Shown here piece after piece: positions 63,668 to 64,000 of a stretch of 64,000 nt of DNA. The position numbers and the translations under genes were made by a program. The stretch spans positions 301,207 to 365,206 of the forward strand of contig JAFPWY010000003.1 of NCBI GenBank assembly GCA_017412605.1. The letters are read 5' to 3'. Below the pieces are notes generated by a model. That model was not told the origin of the DNA, made no database searches, and saw only the letters and a program-made list of their open reading frames with translations. Positions within the stretch are counted from its first letter, which is position 1. Every line of letters starts with the position of its first letter. The DNA is from Fibrobacter sp. GTDB lineage: Bacteria; Fibrobacterota; Fibrobacteria; Fibrobacterales; Fibrobacteraceae.

Positions 63668-64000
63668 CTAGTTAGAGTTCTCGAGGCAACGAACCGAGAA
63701 TGCGAAATCCTTATCGCGGTAGCCCAAGCCCGCATCCTCCTCGTCGTAGAACAGAAGCATGCCGTAGGCGAAGTAGGTATTGCGCTCAGTGGCACTCCAG
63801 AAAAAAGCGCTGCTACCCTCAGCGTAGAAGCTGCCATCGTTGTACCTGTAACCAGCAGAGAACGCAGAGAAACCGTAGGCGTCCGTACCGTTGCCATTAC
63901 TAGCCCAGCCAGTCAGCGACTTGAGCTTCTTGCCTGCAGTACTTTTCCCGCCCACTGCGGTAAACAGTTTGCTCCATTCCGTGGTATCAGGCAAGTGCCA
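63668..64000 (-). CDS. Fibrobacter major paralogous domain protein (TIGR02145), C-terminal part
   Basis: The frame stays open to the window edge, so the gene is 5' truncated; the visible 110 residues begin WHLPDTTEWSKLF. The conserved GKKLKSLTGW, the FSAFSAGYRYNDGSFY segment, FFWSATE and the final SVRCLEN are the signature of the Fibrobacter succinogenes major paralogous domain, normally attached to secreted lipoproteins. Its function is unknown, but the fold resembles C-type-lectin/FGE-like modules. A TTG at 63994 is not the true start. Confidence 0.92.
   Translation of the reverse strand, partial: WHLPDTTEWSKLFTAVGGKSTAGKKLKSLTGWASNGNGTDAYGFSAFSAGYRYNDGSFYAEGSSAFFWSATERNTYFAYGMLLFYDEEDAGLGYRDKDFAFSVRCLENSN

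Overview
The window looks like a chromosome segment from a Fibrobacter (phylum Fibrobacterota), close to F. succinogenes. This rests on the Fibrobacter-specific major paralogous domain (TIGR02145) cut by the right edge, many lipoproteins with Ser-rich linkers, secreted proteins ending in type IX secretion (T9SS)-like C-terminal domains, plant-polysaccharide-degrading GH43 enzymes, outer-membrane barrels, and a recurrent TATATT -10 box. No rRNA, tRNA, CRISPR array or insertion sequence was found.

Layout. 1-3200: end of an unknown gene, a stand-alone AICAR transformylase, a DUF494/Smg-like gene and trmFO. 3270-8173: an Ala/Pro-rich outer-membrane protein, an orphan HsdR-N-like nuclease domain, an aminotransferase preceded by a possible alanine-rich leader peptide and attenuator, and a DegT-type sugar aminotransferase. 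8235-20000: secreted and surface proteins (two GH43 enzymes sharing a C-terminal tail, lipoproteins, barrels, a T9SS-type protein, an esterase lipoprotein, a Cys/Trp-rich repeat protein), interrupted by mdh. 20070-31794: a giant VWA protein, hisS, and a two-SGNH plus MBOAT operon probably for O-acetylation of surface polysaccharide. 31795-35106: intergenic repeats and four tandem paralogous lipoproteins. 35134-36597: an RlmL-type rRNA methyltransferase carrying an in-frame copy of an intergenic repeat.

36630-45387 (minus strand) is the most intriguing block. A 1282-aa secreted GLUG/InlB-repeat protein is followed with no spacing by a nucleotidyltransferase (PF14907-like), an HprK-like kinase, an S26-like peptidase, a PqqD-like RRE protein, an ABC exporter and a DUF5662 protein. 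All six downstream genes overlap by 4-8 nt or lie 1 nt from the gene before. The set resembles tailoring and export parts of lasso-peptide/RiPP clusters but has no cyclase and no recognisable small precursor.

45625-64000: ilvD, a brnTA toxin-antitoxin pair, a PfkB kinase, rhomboid, coaD, then a minus-strand operon gatC-kdsB-comEA-pilM-pilN-rsmD, a PcrA/UvrD helicase, thiL-pilB, a putative glycoside-hydrolase-like protein, a barrel with a decayed paralogue beside it, and the partial TIGR02145 gene. Pilus and competence parts (comEA, pilM, pilN-like, pilB) are scattered among housekeeping genes. Composite intergenic repeats recur at 157-342, 31795-32000, 50590-50727, 54755-55053 and 57545-57840.
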